Assembly (NCBI RefSeq): GCF_030286045.1
Contig: NZ_CP127390.1
Coordinates: 124,001 to 188,000, forward strand
Direction: 5' to 3'
From: Propionimicrobium sp. PCR01-08-3
Lineage (GTDB): Bacteria > Actinomycetota > Actinomycetes > Propionibacteriales > Propionibacteriaceae
DNA: 64,000 nucleotides
Part shown: in pieces, positions 41,115-50,600 of the stretch
Position numbering within the stretch: position 1 is the stretch's first letter
How the letters are laid out: every line of letters starts with the position of its first letter
The notes under the pieces: generated by a model
What the model saw: the letters and a program-made list of their open reading frames with translations, nothing else
Told to the model about the DNA's origin: nothing
Databases searched by the model: none
Translations under genes and position numbers: made by a program

Positions 41115-42316
41115 AAGGCGTCCGCCTGCTGGTCCCAGGCCAGCGTGCCACCCACCTCGGCGAGCCGTTCGGAAAGACCGGAGAGCCCCGAACCTGCGGC
41201 GTTACCGGCCGGATGCGGGTGGTCGTTGATGATAGTCAGCTGAGCCAGCTGCTCGTCCGCCCGGACGAAGACCCGGACGATGCTGGCGTCCGCATGCCGC
41301 AAGACATTGGTCGCTGCCTCGCGGACCGTCCAGGCGAAGGCACGCGCCACCGGAGCGGGCAGCGCTGCTGATCCTTCGTGGATGGTGCTCACCTGGATTC
41401 CGGCCGCCTCAAGAAGGGCCTTAGCCCCGGAGATCTCGGTAGCCAGGTCGGCCTCACGGTAGCCGCGCACCACTTCGCGGACCTCAGTCAGAGCATCGGT
41501 GGCGATGGCCTGCACCTCGCGCATGGTAGTGGCGGCCTCGGGCCGTCCGCGTTCGGCAAGGGCGGCCGCGAGCTCGGACTTGAGCGCGACCGCGGAGAGC
41601 GTGCGTCCGAAGACGTCGTGCAGGTCACGGGCGAAACGGACGCGTTCTTCGGCGACGGCGAGCCTGGCCTCGTCGACGCGGGCTTGTTCGAGCGCCCGGG
41701 TGGTGGCGATCACGTTGATGAACATCGACGCGAAGCCCACGATGAATACGGACATGAGGGAGGACCAGAAGGTCGTGCCGAAGCGGATCTGCAAGGTCTC
41801 GATGTCGGCGGGAGGTATCGTCCAGACCGCGATGAGCGATAGCGCGATGCCGAAGGCGATGGCGATACCGGTGCGGAGTTTGCGAGCTGGGAAGCTGTCG
41901 ACGCCGGCGACGCGGACGACCAGAGCGGGTGTGGCGAGGATGCCGCCCAAGGTCCCGTCCACTGCGCCAAGAAGGAGCGGACTCGATGGCGCGAAAAGGG
42001 CGGCGGTGCCGGTGGCGGCGAGGCTGAGGACGATCCAGGCGACCAGGAACGCCGTCTTGTGTTCGGAGCGGAACCAGCGATCCCAGCCGCTGGGCGGCAG
42101 CAACGCGAGATCGCGCAGCCTGGTGTGTAAGACGGTGAGCGCCGTCCACCCGGACGCCGCGACGAGCACGCCCCAACCGATCAGCCAACTTATGGGCCTC
42201 GATATGCCGTCCAACCCGACCAGCAGCACCAAGGCCGGCAGAATCGGGAATCCCTGGTGCAGCGAGCTGTACAGGTAGCCTTCGGCGCGCCGGACGCCCT
42301 GCTCGGTGGTGCTCAT
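41042..42316 (-). CDS. NarL-family (DesK-like) sensor histidine kinase
   Basis: 424 residues. The N-terminal ~200 residues hold about six membrane helices. The dimerisation/phosphorylation box is ARDLHDVFGRTLSAVALKSE (HisKA_3, phospho-acceptor His), and the ATP-binding half ends with GNAAGSGLSGLSERLAEVGG. The gene follows an ABC-2 permease by 22 bp and once overlapped the response regulator start. Two-component systems next to ABC-2 exporters usually sense membrane stress or antibiotics and induce the exporter. Confidence 0.93.
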   Translation of the reverse strand: MSTTEQGVRRAEGYLYSSLHQGFPILPALVLLVGLDGISRPISWLIGWGVLVAASGWTALTVLHTRLRDLALLPPSGWDRWFRSEHKTAFLVAWIVLSLAATGTAALFAPSSPLLLGAVDGTLGGILATPALVVRVAGVDSFPARKLRTGIAIAFGIALSLIAVWTIPPADIETLQIRFGTTFWSSLMSVFIVGFASMFINVIATTRALEQARVDEARLAVAEERVRFARDLHDVFGRTLSAVALKSELAAALAERGRPEAATTMREVQAIATDALTEVREVVRGYREADLATEISGAKALLEAAGIQVSTIHEGSAALPAPVARAFAWTVREAATNVLRHADASIVRVFVRADEQLAQLTIINDHPHPAGNAAGSGLSGLSERLAEVGGTLAWDQQADAFTLTATVEGAALRSLRQALDEESA

Positions 42317-42338
42317 GGTTCCTCCTTGAGGCTTCAGC

Positions 42339-43151
42339 CTAGGCGCGGGTATCCCAGCGGAAGTTGCGCACGCCCAGCCAGGTCGAGATGAGCGTCCAGG
42401 CCAGCAACGGGAGCAGCATTTGAGTCATGGCCAGGCCCAGATCGGCGAAGCCGGTCACCGCCCGGCCGTTGATGCCGGTGCCGGTGTAGGCGAGTGTGAT
42501 CAGGTCGATCACCGGGGTCATCGGCAGCCAATGGGCGACCGTCTGCAGGAAATTGGGGAGCACTTCCAGTGGGATCGAGAATCCGGAGAACAGCAGCGAG
42601 ATGAACATCAGCGGCAGGGTGGTCAGCTGCGCGGACTCGACGGTGCGCGTCCAGACGGCGCTGATGATGGCGAGCGCCGTCCACGCGGTCGCGCCGCCGA
42701 TGATGGCGAGCACCAATGCCAGCGGATGGACGAGTGGCGTGCCCAGCAGGGCGGCGCCGATCGCGCCGATGCCGGATTGCACGACCAACAGGGCCCACAG
42801 CGGCACGGCCGGCGCCAGCAGGATTTCGAGCGGAGTGGGTTCACCGGCATAAAGGCGCTTGAGTGTGTGCTGTTCGCGCCGGGCGACCAGTGAGGTGACC
42901 AGCGTGAAGTAGATGACGAAGAGCAGTGAGGTGCAGGTCAGCATCATGGTGAGCATGGCGCCGAGGCTGATGCCCTCGAGGGTGATGGTGGAAAAGGCGA
43001 ACGCCATCACGAAGGGCAGCGCGACCGCGGTGAAGACGGCGGTCCGGTTGCGCAACAAGATGGTGGTTTCGGCGCGGACGAGGGAGCTGAATCGGCGGGC
43101 GCGGGTGCTGCGCGTCCGGTCGGTTGTCGGATTCGCGGTGAAGGTGGTCAT
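42339..43151 (-). CDS. ABC-2 type transporter permease
   Basis: 270 residues with six membrane segments. A cytoplasmic N-terminus (RARRFSSLVRAETTILLRNR) is followed by helices such as LPFVMAFAFSTI and SLLFVIYFTLVTSLVARREQ with HTLKRLYAGEPTP, and the sequence LPLMFISLLFSGFSIPLEVL typical of ABC2_membrane proteins. It forms an exporter with the ATPase encoded upstream on the same strand. The gene lies between that ATPase (201 bp gap) and the kinase. Confidence 0.9.
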   Translation of the reverse strand: MTTFTANPTTDRTRSTRARRFSSLVRAETTILLRNRTAVFTAVALPFVMAFAFSTITLEGISLGAMLTMMLTCTSLLFVIYFTLVTSLVARREQHTLKRLYAGEPTPLEILLAPAVPLWALLVVQSGIGAIGAALLGTPLVHPLALVLAIIGGATAWTALAIISAVWTRTVESAQLTTLPLMFISLLFSGFSIPLEVLPNFLQTVAHWLPMTPVIDLITLAYTGTGINGRAVTGFADLGLAMTQMLLPLLAWTLISTWLGVRNFRWDTRA

Positions 43152-43292
43152 GATGGTTGCTGCCTTTCGTGGATTTCGGGCCGGGGTTTGCGTGAGTGCT
43201 CGGAGCTTTGATGGCTTCCGGCATAGGCTGTGTTCGGCTCCTTTGATTGTCTGGATCGTTTTGTTTGCGGAGTAGCGATAGAAATATGCATC

Positions 43293-43332
43293 TGTACCGG
43301 AATGGTTCTGGTGGCCGGTTCTTCCCGGTACA
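43293..43332. promoter_or_regulatory. inverted repeat between exporter ATPase and permease genes
   Basis: TGTACCGG (43293-43300) and CCGGTACA (43325-43332) are perfect inverted arms 24 bases apart, inside the 201-bp gap between the ATPase stop and the permease start. It may be an operator of an internal promoter for the permease-kinase-regulator part, for instance the response-regulator site, or an mRNA hairpin that sets the ratio of the two subunits. Confidence 0.4.
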
Positions 43333-43352
43333 TGTGGACGGTCAGATCGGCC

Positions 43353-44324
43353 TCATCGTCTGTCGGCGATGGCCAGGAAGACCTGCTCCAGCGAGGCCGA
43401 GCGGGCGTCCAGGCCGACGAGTTCGGTGGGGCCGGCCCAGTCGAGTACCAGGCGCAGGCTGTCTTGCAACGTGTGGGTTTCGATGCGGACGATGTCGTCC
43501 GCGTTGATGGTTGCGCCGGGCAGTGTGAGATCGGTCAGTGAGAGCGATTCGGGTCGAGCGAAGCTGATGTGTGCGGGTGCGTCGGCGACGATCTCGGCGA
43601 GGGTACCGTCGCGGGCGATGAGGCCGCGGTGCATGATGGCGATCCGGTCGGCGAGGCGTTCGGCCTCTTCGAGGTAGTGGGTGGTCAGCAGCACGGAGGT
43701 GCCCAGGCCGACGAGCGATTCGATGAGAGTCCAGACGTTGCGGCGCGATTCGGGGTCGAGGCCGGTGGTCGGCTCGTCGAGAATCAGAACGTCGGGCTGG
43801 CCCATGATCGCCAGCGCGATGTCGAGTCGCCGGCGTTCGCCTCCGGAGAGCTTGGACGATTCCACATCGGTGCGGTCGGCGAGATCGACGGCGGCGAGGA
43901 TGTCGTCGATGGGTAGCGGACGCGAGAGCGTGCCGTGCCACATCTTGGCGATCTCGCGGGCGGTGAGAGCCGGAGGAAATCCGGAGTTCTGCAGGACGAC
44001 ACCGGTACGCGGACGAATCACGTTGCGGTCGCGGATCGGATCGTGGCCGAGCACCTCGATGGTGCCTGCGGTGGGTGCGCCCAGGCCCTCGATCAGTTCG
44101 ACGGTGGAGGTTTTGCCCGCGCCGTTGGTGCCGAGCAGCGCGAACACTTCGCCGTGGCGCACGGTCAGGTCGATCCCTTTGACCGCCTCGAATGGTTCGG
44201 GTGCCTTGCGGCCCGGCATCAGTGACGTGCGGGACTGGCTATAGCTGCGGCGCAATCCGCGGACGACGATCGCGTCCTCAGTTGTGGGTTTCCGGGAATC
44301 GGGACGATGCTGTGTCGTGGTCAT
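43353..44324 (-). CDS. ABC-2 exporter ATP-binding protein
   Basis: 323 residues. One nucleotide-binding domain: Walker A LLGTNGAGKTSTVELIEGL, signature LSGGERRRLDIALAI, Walker B VLILDEPTTGLDPESR and H-loop LTTHYLEEAERLAD. The C-terminal ~90 residues are the extension typical of drug-exporter ATPases (DrrA/CcmA-like). The pair with the ABC-2 permease and the two-component system suggests export of an antibiotic, peptide or lipid. It is the first gene of the operon. Confidence 0.93.
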   Translation of the reverse strand: MTTTQHRPDSRKPTTEDAIVVRGLRRSYSQSRTSLMPGRKAPEPFEAVKGIDLTVRHGEVFALLGTNGAGKTSTVELIEGLGAPTAGTIEVLGHDPIRDRNVIRPRTGVVLQNSGFPPALTAREIAKMWHGTLSRPLPIDDILAAVDLADRTDVESSKLSGGERRRLDIALAIMGQPDVLILDEPTTGLDPESRRNVWTLIESLVGLGTSVLLTTHYLEEAERLADRIAIMHRGLIARDGTLAEIVADAPAHISFARPESLSLTDLTLPGATINADDIVRIETHTLQDSLRLVLDWAGPTELVGLDARSASLEQVFLAIADRR

Positions 44325-44541
44325 GACTCAAGTCTTTCGGCGGTCTCGCCGAGTGGTCAGTGCCACGGATCACGGGGTTGTGTGGGGTCCTCATAGGGGA
44401 TAGGTGACAGATGTCACGTCGCGTTTGTGGCGGCAGCTTCAAAATTCAGGACCTTGCAGCATCATGAGTCGCGGCAGACCGGGTGGCTAAGGCGGGTGCG
44501 TGAACTCATGTGCTGTTGTAACCACGTTGTCAGGCTGCCGA
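44325..44541. other. spacer before the exporter operon
   Basis: 217 bp between the ATPase start and the M23 peptidase stop, both minus strand. It must carry the exporter promoter. On inspection there are no clear -35/-10 hexamers, and only short imperfect dyads; no gene is apparent. Confidence 0.3.
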
Positions 44542-45162
44542 TCACTCGTGCAGTTGACTGTGGACGATCTCCCCGTTGTGGGGAATTGATCCGTTGAAGG
44601 TCAGGGCGACGGGGTGCGCGAGTTCGACGTTCGGATTGTCGAATGCCTGCACATGTAGGTGGGGTTCGGTGCTGTTGCCGGAATTGCCGCATCGTCCGAT
44701 TTGGTCGCCGCTACGCATGTGCTGGCCGGGGCGAACCAGGATCGAGGCTCGCTGCAGGTGGCACAGGGCGATGTAGCTGGAGCCCGATTGAAGGATGACA
44801 TGGTTACCTGCGAGGGCCTGCCAGCCCTGGGCAATGCGGCTCCGCTGGGTGAGTGCGTAGCCGATTGATGGGATCCCGAGATAGGCCGCGTGGTCCGGCT
44901 CGTGATCGTGAGTGGCGAGGACGATGGCGTTGGCGGGCGCCAGGACCGATCGTCCGAAGCCGGGGAAGCGTTCAGCTTCTTCGGGGCGAAAGAGCGAACG
45001 AACCGTGAACGGTGCGGAGCGTCCACCGACCACGGGCACGAAATCAATCGCATAGGACGAAGCGAACAGCTCAGTTCCGTGGCTCGGGATGCGGTCAGCC
45101 GGACTGTTTTGGACGAGCCAGTCTCCGGCGAAGGGATAGTCCACATCAATCGGCGTAGTCAT
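44542..45162 (-). CDS. M23-family (LytM-like) metallopeptidase domain protein
   Basis: 206 residues from ATG 45162. The zinc-binding residues of family M23 are visible: HGTELFASSYAIDFV (H-x8-D) and the distal HLHVQAF (H-x-H), with GNHVILQSGSSYIALCHLQR and GDQIGRCGNSGNSTEPHLHV between. No signal peptide or membrane anchor is present, which is unusual for a cell-wall endopeptidase; related cytosolic actinobacterial proteins are common and their substrate is unknown. Confidence 0.85.
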   Translation of the reverse strand: MTTPIDVDYPFAGDWLVQNSPADRIPSHGTELFASSYAIDFVPVVGGRSAPFTVRSLFRPEEAERFPGFGRSVLAPANAIVLATHDHEPDHAAYLGIPSIGYALTQRSRIAQGWQALAGNHVILQSGSSYIALCHLQRASILVRPGQHMRSGDQIGRCGNSGNSTEPHLHVQAFDNPNVELAHPVALTFNGSIPHNGEIVHSQLHE

Positions 45163-45300
45163 GCGCGTCCTCGCAATCACCTGCAAAGGCCTTCCATGAA
45201 GGCTACGCGGCACCATCGTGCTGGGCCAGCGGCTTTCGGCTGTATCGCCTGTCCGGCTATCGAATGTGTCCGAACATCGTCCTAGGTTCGGCGGTTCCAC

Positions 45301-45329
45301 TTATATAATTGGTTATATAACTAAGGAGG
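45301..45329 (+). promoter_or_regulatory. vapBC operator and ribosome binding site
   Basis: The AT-rich 20-mer at 45301-45320 contains TTATATAA twice (45301-45308 and 45313-45320) around TTGG; each octamer is itself palindromic. It stands out in GC-rich DNA and directly precedes AAGGAGG (45323-45329) and the VapB start. It could serve both as -10 region and as the binding site of the VapB/VapC complex. Confidence 0.6.
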
Positions 45330-45333
45330 ATGC

Positions 45334-45546
45334 ATGGCGGTAACGAGTGTTGATATTGACCCGCAGTTGATTGAGCGAGCTCGGGAGCTGACCGGAGAAA
45401 AGTCGAATCGTGGAGTCATCGACATGGCCTTGCGTCGGCTTATTGCGTCCAAACAGAAAGGCGCGATGGTCGATGGAATCGCTGAACTGACGGATCTCGA
45501 AGCCGAGCTTGGTGCGCCTACGGTCACTCCTAGTCAACTGCCATGA
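45334..45546 (+). CDS. vapB: VapB-family antitoxin (ribbon-helix-helix, DUF2191-like)
   Basis: 70 residues. TSVDIDPQLIERARELTGEK then SNRGVIDMALRRLIASKQ is the ribbon-helix-helix DNA-binding half; the C-terminal LTDLEAELGAPTVTP would block the toxin active site. It has an optimal AAGGAGG site and an AT-rich palindromic operator directly upstream. The stop overlaps the toxin start (ATGA), fitting coupled translation. Confidence 0.9.
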   Translation: MAVTSVDIDPQLIERARELTGEKSNRGVIDMALRRLIASKQKGAMVDGIAELTDLEAELGAPTVTPSQLP

Positions 45547-45956
45547 CCGACTACCTGGTCGATACCTCGGTATGGGCCCGACTGGCCTCAGGAGATGAGC
45601 GAATCAGTGCGAGACTACGACGAATCGAGCGGACGCCGTCCGATCTTTTCGTCACCTGCCCGCCACAAGTGCTCGAGTTTTGCCACAGTGCGCGGACGCC
45701 CGAGGAGCACGAACGTTACAAGGAACTGATCACGCTCGGGTTCCCTCTGGAGAACGCGCCGACCGAGTCGCTGGTGCTCGGAATTCAGTCTGCACTGTGG
45801 CACGCGGGTCTTGTACGCGCGGCAGGGCCGGTAGACATTCTCATCGCCGGATACGCGATCGCCAACGATGCGACTGTGCTGAGCGCAGACCACGATTACG
45901 AATACATTGCGTCCGTCACCGAGCTGCAGCAGGAGTACGTCCGGCCTTCGCGTTGA
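45543..45956 (+). CDS. vapC: VapC-family PIN-domain toxin
   Basis: 137 residues, overlapping the antitoxin stop by four bases. The PIN acidic residues are DYLVDTSVWARL (Asp), the Glu in QVLEFCHS, VDILIAGYAIAND (Asp) and VLSADHDYEYI (Asp). It is a probable tRNA- or rRNA-cleaving ribonuclease. It is the first element of the defence-rich stretch that continues to the right end. Confidence 0.92.
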   Translation: MTDYLVDTSVWARLASGDERISARLRRIERTPSDLFVTCPPQVLEFCHSARTPEEHERYKELITLGFPLENAPTESLVLGIQSALWHAGLVRAAGPVDILIAGYAIANDATVLSADHDYEYIASVTELQQEYVRPSR

Positions 45957-46131
45957 ATACCGAGCTATTCGAGCGAGCGGAGGTTCACAGTCTCATAACT
46001 GACCCCGCGAGTGATGCGAGACTGGGGATCGACAACGTGCAAGGGATTGACCACGCATGGTAGGCATGGCGTAGTTATGTCGAGAGTCACGGTGGGTTGG
46101 CTAGGTGAGATTCATTGTCCTCGCCTCGGCA
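45957..46131. other. spacer between vapC and the Mrr-like gene
   Basis: 175 bp between convergent genes. No hairpin with T tract, no small gene and no repeat convincing enough to name were seen. Confidence 0.3.
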
Positions 46132-47055
46132 TCAGGCGAAGAAATCTTCGTCAATCTCCACGGCTTCAAACGTCTCGCGAACCTGCACACCTACGCCGTA
46201 GCGAATCATGAGGCGAGTCAGTAATTTTCCGTCAATGAGAACGATCCGAGTCGGAACGGTCTGAGCGTAGAACTTCGCGCCGTCCGAGAATCGGCTAGTT
46301 GTGATGAAAACTCCGCTATCGGCCTTGCCGCTCAGAGCACCGACGAAAGCCTGAAGATCAGGACGACCGACGACGTTGCCATCTGCGTACCGCTTCGCCT
46401 GGATATAGACGCGGCTGAGCCCCAAGACATCTTGGTCGATAACTCCATCAATGCCTCCGTCATTGCTTAGCTGCGTGGTGGTTCCGGTACCAGTCGTGCC
46501 GCCGTAACCCATCGCAAGTAGGAGCTGTACTACCGCCTGCTCAAAGAAGCCGGGTTCCTTGCCTTGAAGTCTTTCAAGTAACTCAGCTGCTATTTCTTGC
46601 TGAATACGTGCGATGCCGCTTTGAACTTGTTCGATTGGCGTCATTGAGGTGGCGTCTGCGTCAGCTGTTGTCTCAGCATGCTTCGTACGAGGGCCGGAGG
46701 ACTCGTAGACCCGGATTGGCGACTCGGGATCCGCGCCCAGTATTTCGATATCGCGTACCTTCACGCCGTTCGGGAACAATTGCACGAGCTGTCTACCGGC
46801 ATCAGTGATCTGGTAGTGCCCCCGTTTTGGACGCAGGAGAGCACCGACATTCGTGAGATACGACACACCCCAACCGATGCGATTCTCGTACTTGAGCTGA
46901 CTGCCCGACGGGAGCATTTCGGTCTTTTGCTCCTCAGTGAGATTTGCTTTGTCAGCGACGAGAGGCTGGAACTCTCGCCAATGACGTATGACACCATCGC
47001 TCATCACGCACAAGGTGGGGAGCATGAATTCCTCCCAAGTTGGCATGTCCGTCAT
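46132..47055 (-). CDS. mrr: Mrr-like type IV restriction endonuclease
   Basis: 307 residues. The N-terminal ~90 residues are the Mrr winged-helix domain (WEEFMLPTLCVMSDGVIRHW, GWGVSYLTNVGALLRPKRGH). The C-terminal nuclease has the PD-(D/E)xK-type core GGIDGVI followed by VYIQAKRYADGNVVGRPDLQ and FVGALSGKADSGVFITTSRF. Mrr cleaves DNA carrying foreign adenine or cytosine methylation. It is divergent from a type III methyltransferase operon whose own marks it must tolerate. Confidence 0.93.
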   Translation of the reverse strand: MTDMPTWEEFMLPTLCVMSDGVIRHWREFQPLVADKANLTEEQKTEMLPSGSQLKYENRIGWGVSYLTNVGALLRPKRGHYQITDAGRQLVQLFPNGVKVRDIEILGADPESPIRVYESSGPRTKHAETTADADATSMTPIEQVQSGIARIQQEIAAELLERLQGKEPGFFEQAVVQLLLAMGYGGTTGTGTTTQLSNDGGIDGVIDQDVLGLSRVYIQAKRYADGNVVGRPDLQAFVGALSGKADSGVFITTSRFSDGAKFYAQTVPTRIVLIDGKLLTRLMIRYGVGVQVRETFEAVEIDEDFFA

Positions 47056-47647
47056 GAGCAGGTGCCCTCCAAGTCTGTCGCGTATTCCTCAGCGCAGGTC
47101 CGAAGCCCGGGTGGTGTGCGAACTCGATCCTCAGTGTAATGAAGTCGGGGATTCCAACCGAGTTGAGCCCCGACCCGTCCGATGCCGTGTGCTATGGGCC
47201 AGCGAGTCATCTCATGAACTCTGGACTGGTTCAGACTGCCGAGGGGCTGGTTGCATGTAACGGAGGGCCGTTGCGGATCCGTGAACGCTAACTGAGATCC
47301 GAGAAATTCTCGACGAGCTGAGCTATTGAATACGGCCCAATCCTGGACGAGGTATTGGGTTGTACGCTGCTGCCTGCGCAGGACGGGCTTCGCCGATAAG
47401 ATCATGGCGGTTGGTCCTGTTCATCGGGCCGTTTAAGCAGAAAGCGTGTCAGCGTGATTAGGCCGTGGCCGCCGGCGAATGATGTCTCCGGCACCTCTTA
47501 CGTAGTTAAGTGGGTTCTTGGCGGCATGTTCACAAGCGCGGACATCTCTCCTCGACGAGTTGGCTGTTCGCTAGAGTGCGAAGTAGCAGGACTTCGTGGC
47601 TGGCTAGCCGGGATGCTTTCGGCGCTCGGCACCCAAACAAAGCAAAG
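47056..47647. other. divergent control region of mrr and the type III operon
   Basis: 592 bp with no accepted gene. A 117-codon minus-strand frame (47052-47405) overlaps the mrr start and has no recognisable features. The region must hold the promoters for both the restriction gene and the long right-hand operon; no standard hexamers or strong operator could be fixed by eye. A 46-codon upstream extension of the helicase frame from 47510 looks noncoding. Confidence 0.35.
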
Positions 47648-50600
47648 GTGACTAGTAGCTTGCGTATCATCAACAACGTCACCGACCTTTTGGGTGACGA
47701 CCTCAAGGCCGTACTCACCCCCGGCTCCAAGGTCCGGATCGCAGCCTCCGCGTTCTCGATCTTCGCTTTCGAATCATTGAAGAAGGAGCTGGAGAAGGTC
47801 AGCGAACTGGAGTTCATCTTCACGTCTCCATCGTTTGTGACCGAGGATGTGACTGACAAGGTTCGCAAGGAGCGTCGTCAGTTCTTCATCCCTGCCGGGC
47901 ACGCTGAGTCGGCGATCGCTGGGTCAGAGTTCGAGATTCGGCTGCGTAACAAGCTCACCCAGAAGGCCATCGCCCGGGAGTGTGCGGACTGGGTGCGCCG
48001 CAAAGTCACCTTCCGCTCCAACGCGACAGGCAACCCGATGCAGGCACTGGCTGGAGTGGACGACCGGGCCGCATATTTCCCGATTCAGGGTTTCACGACC
48101 ACAGACTTGGGGTATGAGAAGGGTCCTGCCGTCTCCAACGTCGTCACCAAATTTGAAGGCTCAACTGAGACCCAGTCGTTTCTCGTGCTATTTGACCAGA
48201 TCTGGAATGATCCCGACCAACTCGACGACGTCACCCAGGCAGTGTGCGATCACATCGCCACCGTGTATACGGAGAACTCCCCGGAGCGCATCTATTTCTT
48301 GATCCTGTACAACCTGTTCGCCGATTTCCTCGATGACGTCAATGAAGACGTGCTCCCGAACGATCGCACTGGCTACCAGGAGACCAAGGTCTGGAAAAGG
48401 CTGTATAACTTCCAGCACGATGCAGCGACCGGCATCATCAACAAGCTGGAAACCTACAACGGCTGCATCCTCGCGGACTCCGTCGGTCTGGGGAAGACCT
48501 TCACCGCGCTGGCCGTCATCAAGTACTACGAGCTGCGCAACAAGTCCGTACTGGTACTTTGCCCGAAAAAGCTCGCGGAGAACTGGACGAACTACAACTC
48601 GCCCTACACTACAAATCTTTTTCGTGAAGATCGTTTCAATTACAAGGTCTTGGCTCATACGGATTTATCGAGGACGAAAGGTCAGTCCCTTGGCCTGGAT
48701 TTGTCTCGGCTTAATTGGGGCAATTTCGATCTGGTGGTGATTGACGAGTCTCATAACTTCCGCAATGCCGACTACGCGGAAGAGAAAGAGTCTCGCTACC
48801 AGCGCCTCATGCGCCAGGTCATCAAGGAGGGTGTGAAGACGAAGGTACTCATGCTGTCGGCTACCCCGGTGAACAACCGGTTCAACGACCTGAAGAACCA
48901 GCTCCAGCTCGCTTACGAGGGCGAGTCGGAGAATCTCTCCAAGCACCTGAACATTTCCACCAGCGTGGAGAAAGTGTTCTCCGACGCACAGCGGGTCTTC
49001 AACGAATGGTCCAAGCTCGACGCCGAGCAGCGCACGACGGACCAGATATTGAAGATGCTGGACTTCGACTTCTTCGAACTTCTGGACTCGGTGACGATCG
49101 CCCGGTCGCGCAAGCACATCCAGGCCTTCTACGACACCACCGAGATCGGTGCCTTCCCAGAACGCCTCACGCCCATCTCCGTGCGTGAACCGCTCACCGA
49201 TCTCCCAGACGTGCCCGGATTCAATGACATCTTCGAACAGCTTCAGGCCCTCACCTTGGCCGTCTACACCCCGTTGGCCTACGTGTTTAAGTCCCGTCGC
49301 AGCAAGTACGAGGACCTGTACGACGTCACCGCCGGGAACGCCCGGTCGAATCTGGGGCAGGCGGGCCGCGAGCAAGGCCTCAAGCAGCTGATGACCGTCA
49401 ACCTCCTCAAGCGTCTGGAGAGCTCGGTTGAGGCGTTCCGCCTGACGCTGGGTAAGGTCCAAGGCTCTGTCACACAGACCTTGTCCCGGATCAGCAACCA
49501 CGCTGGAAACCTTGCCGACCTTGTCCCGGACATGGCGGGGCACGACTTTGATATTGACGACGAGGACGACGCCAACATCGAGGCACTCTCCTTCGGAGAC
49601 AAGATCCGCATCGACCTAGATGACCTCGACATCGAGTCCTGGCAACGCGACCTGTGGAACGATCGCGAGACCCTGCGTGAACTCCTCGACGAGATGAACA
49701 AGGTCACCCCCGACCACGACTTGAAGCTCCGCAAGCTCAAGGACATCATCCGCTCCAAAGAGCAGCATCCAATCAACCCCGGCAACCGCAAGGTGCTGGT
49801 GTTCTCCGCCTTCGCGGACACTACCGACTACCTCTACAAGAACCTCGCACCTGCGCTCGCCACCGCGGGGTTGGAGACCGCGGTCATCACCGGCGGCAAC
49901 CGTGCGCACACCACGCTGGGGAAGGGCTACGACTTCCAGCAGATCATGTCCCTGTTCTCCCCGCGCTCCAAGCAGCGTGAGCTGACCATGCCCGGAGAGA
50001 CCCGCGAGCTGGACGTGTTGATCGGCACCGACGTCATCAGCGAGGGACAGAACCTCCAGGACTGCGACTACCTGATCAACTACGACATCCACTGGAACCC
50101 GGTGCGTATCATCCAGCGGTTCGGACGCATCGACCGCATCGGGTCCACCAACCAGGTCATTCAGCTGGTGAACTTCTGGCCCGACATCTCCCTGGACGAA
50201 TACATCAACCTCAAGGAACGCGTCGAGAACCGGATGGTCATCGCCGACATCGCGGGCACTGCCGACGACAACGTCCTCACCCAAGAAGACCCGGACACGG
50301 CCTTCCGTAAGGAACAGCTCCGCAAGCTCCAAGACGAAGTCATTGAGCTGGAAGACGTCCGCACCGGTGTCTCCATCACCGACCTCGGACTCAACGACTT
50401 CCGCATGGACCTCCTCGGCTACATCAAGCAGTACGGCGACCTCGCCACAGTTCCGAAGGGCCTGCATGCCGTCGTCCCTGCCGATCCCGCCAAGGGACTC
50501 GTCCCTGGGGTGATCTTCGCGTTGCGCAACGTCAACGCGGACGAGCACATGAACCGCGGCAACCGACTCCACCCGCACTACCTCGTCTATCTCGACCAGG

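Noticed and set aside
47052-47405. 117-codon minus-strand frame before mrr
   Set aside because: Overlaps the mrr start, lacks ribosome site and recognisable features, composition of spacer DNA.
47510-47647. Extension of the SNF2-like helicase to an upstream GTG
   Set aside because: The added 46 residues are Arg/Ser/Trp-rich and unlike the family; homologous sequence begins near LRIINNV, so GTG 47648 or TTG 47657 is preferred.
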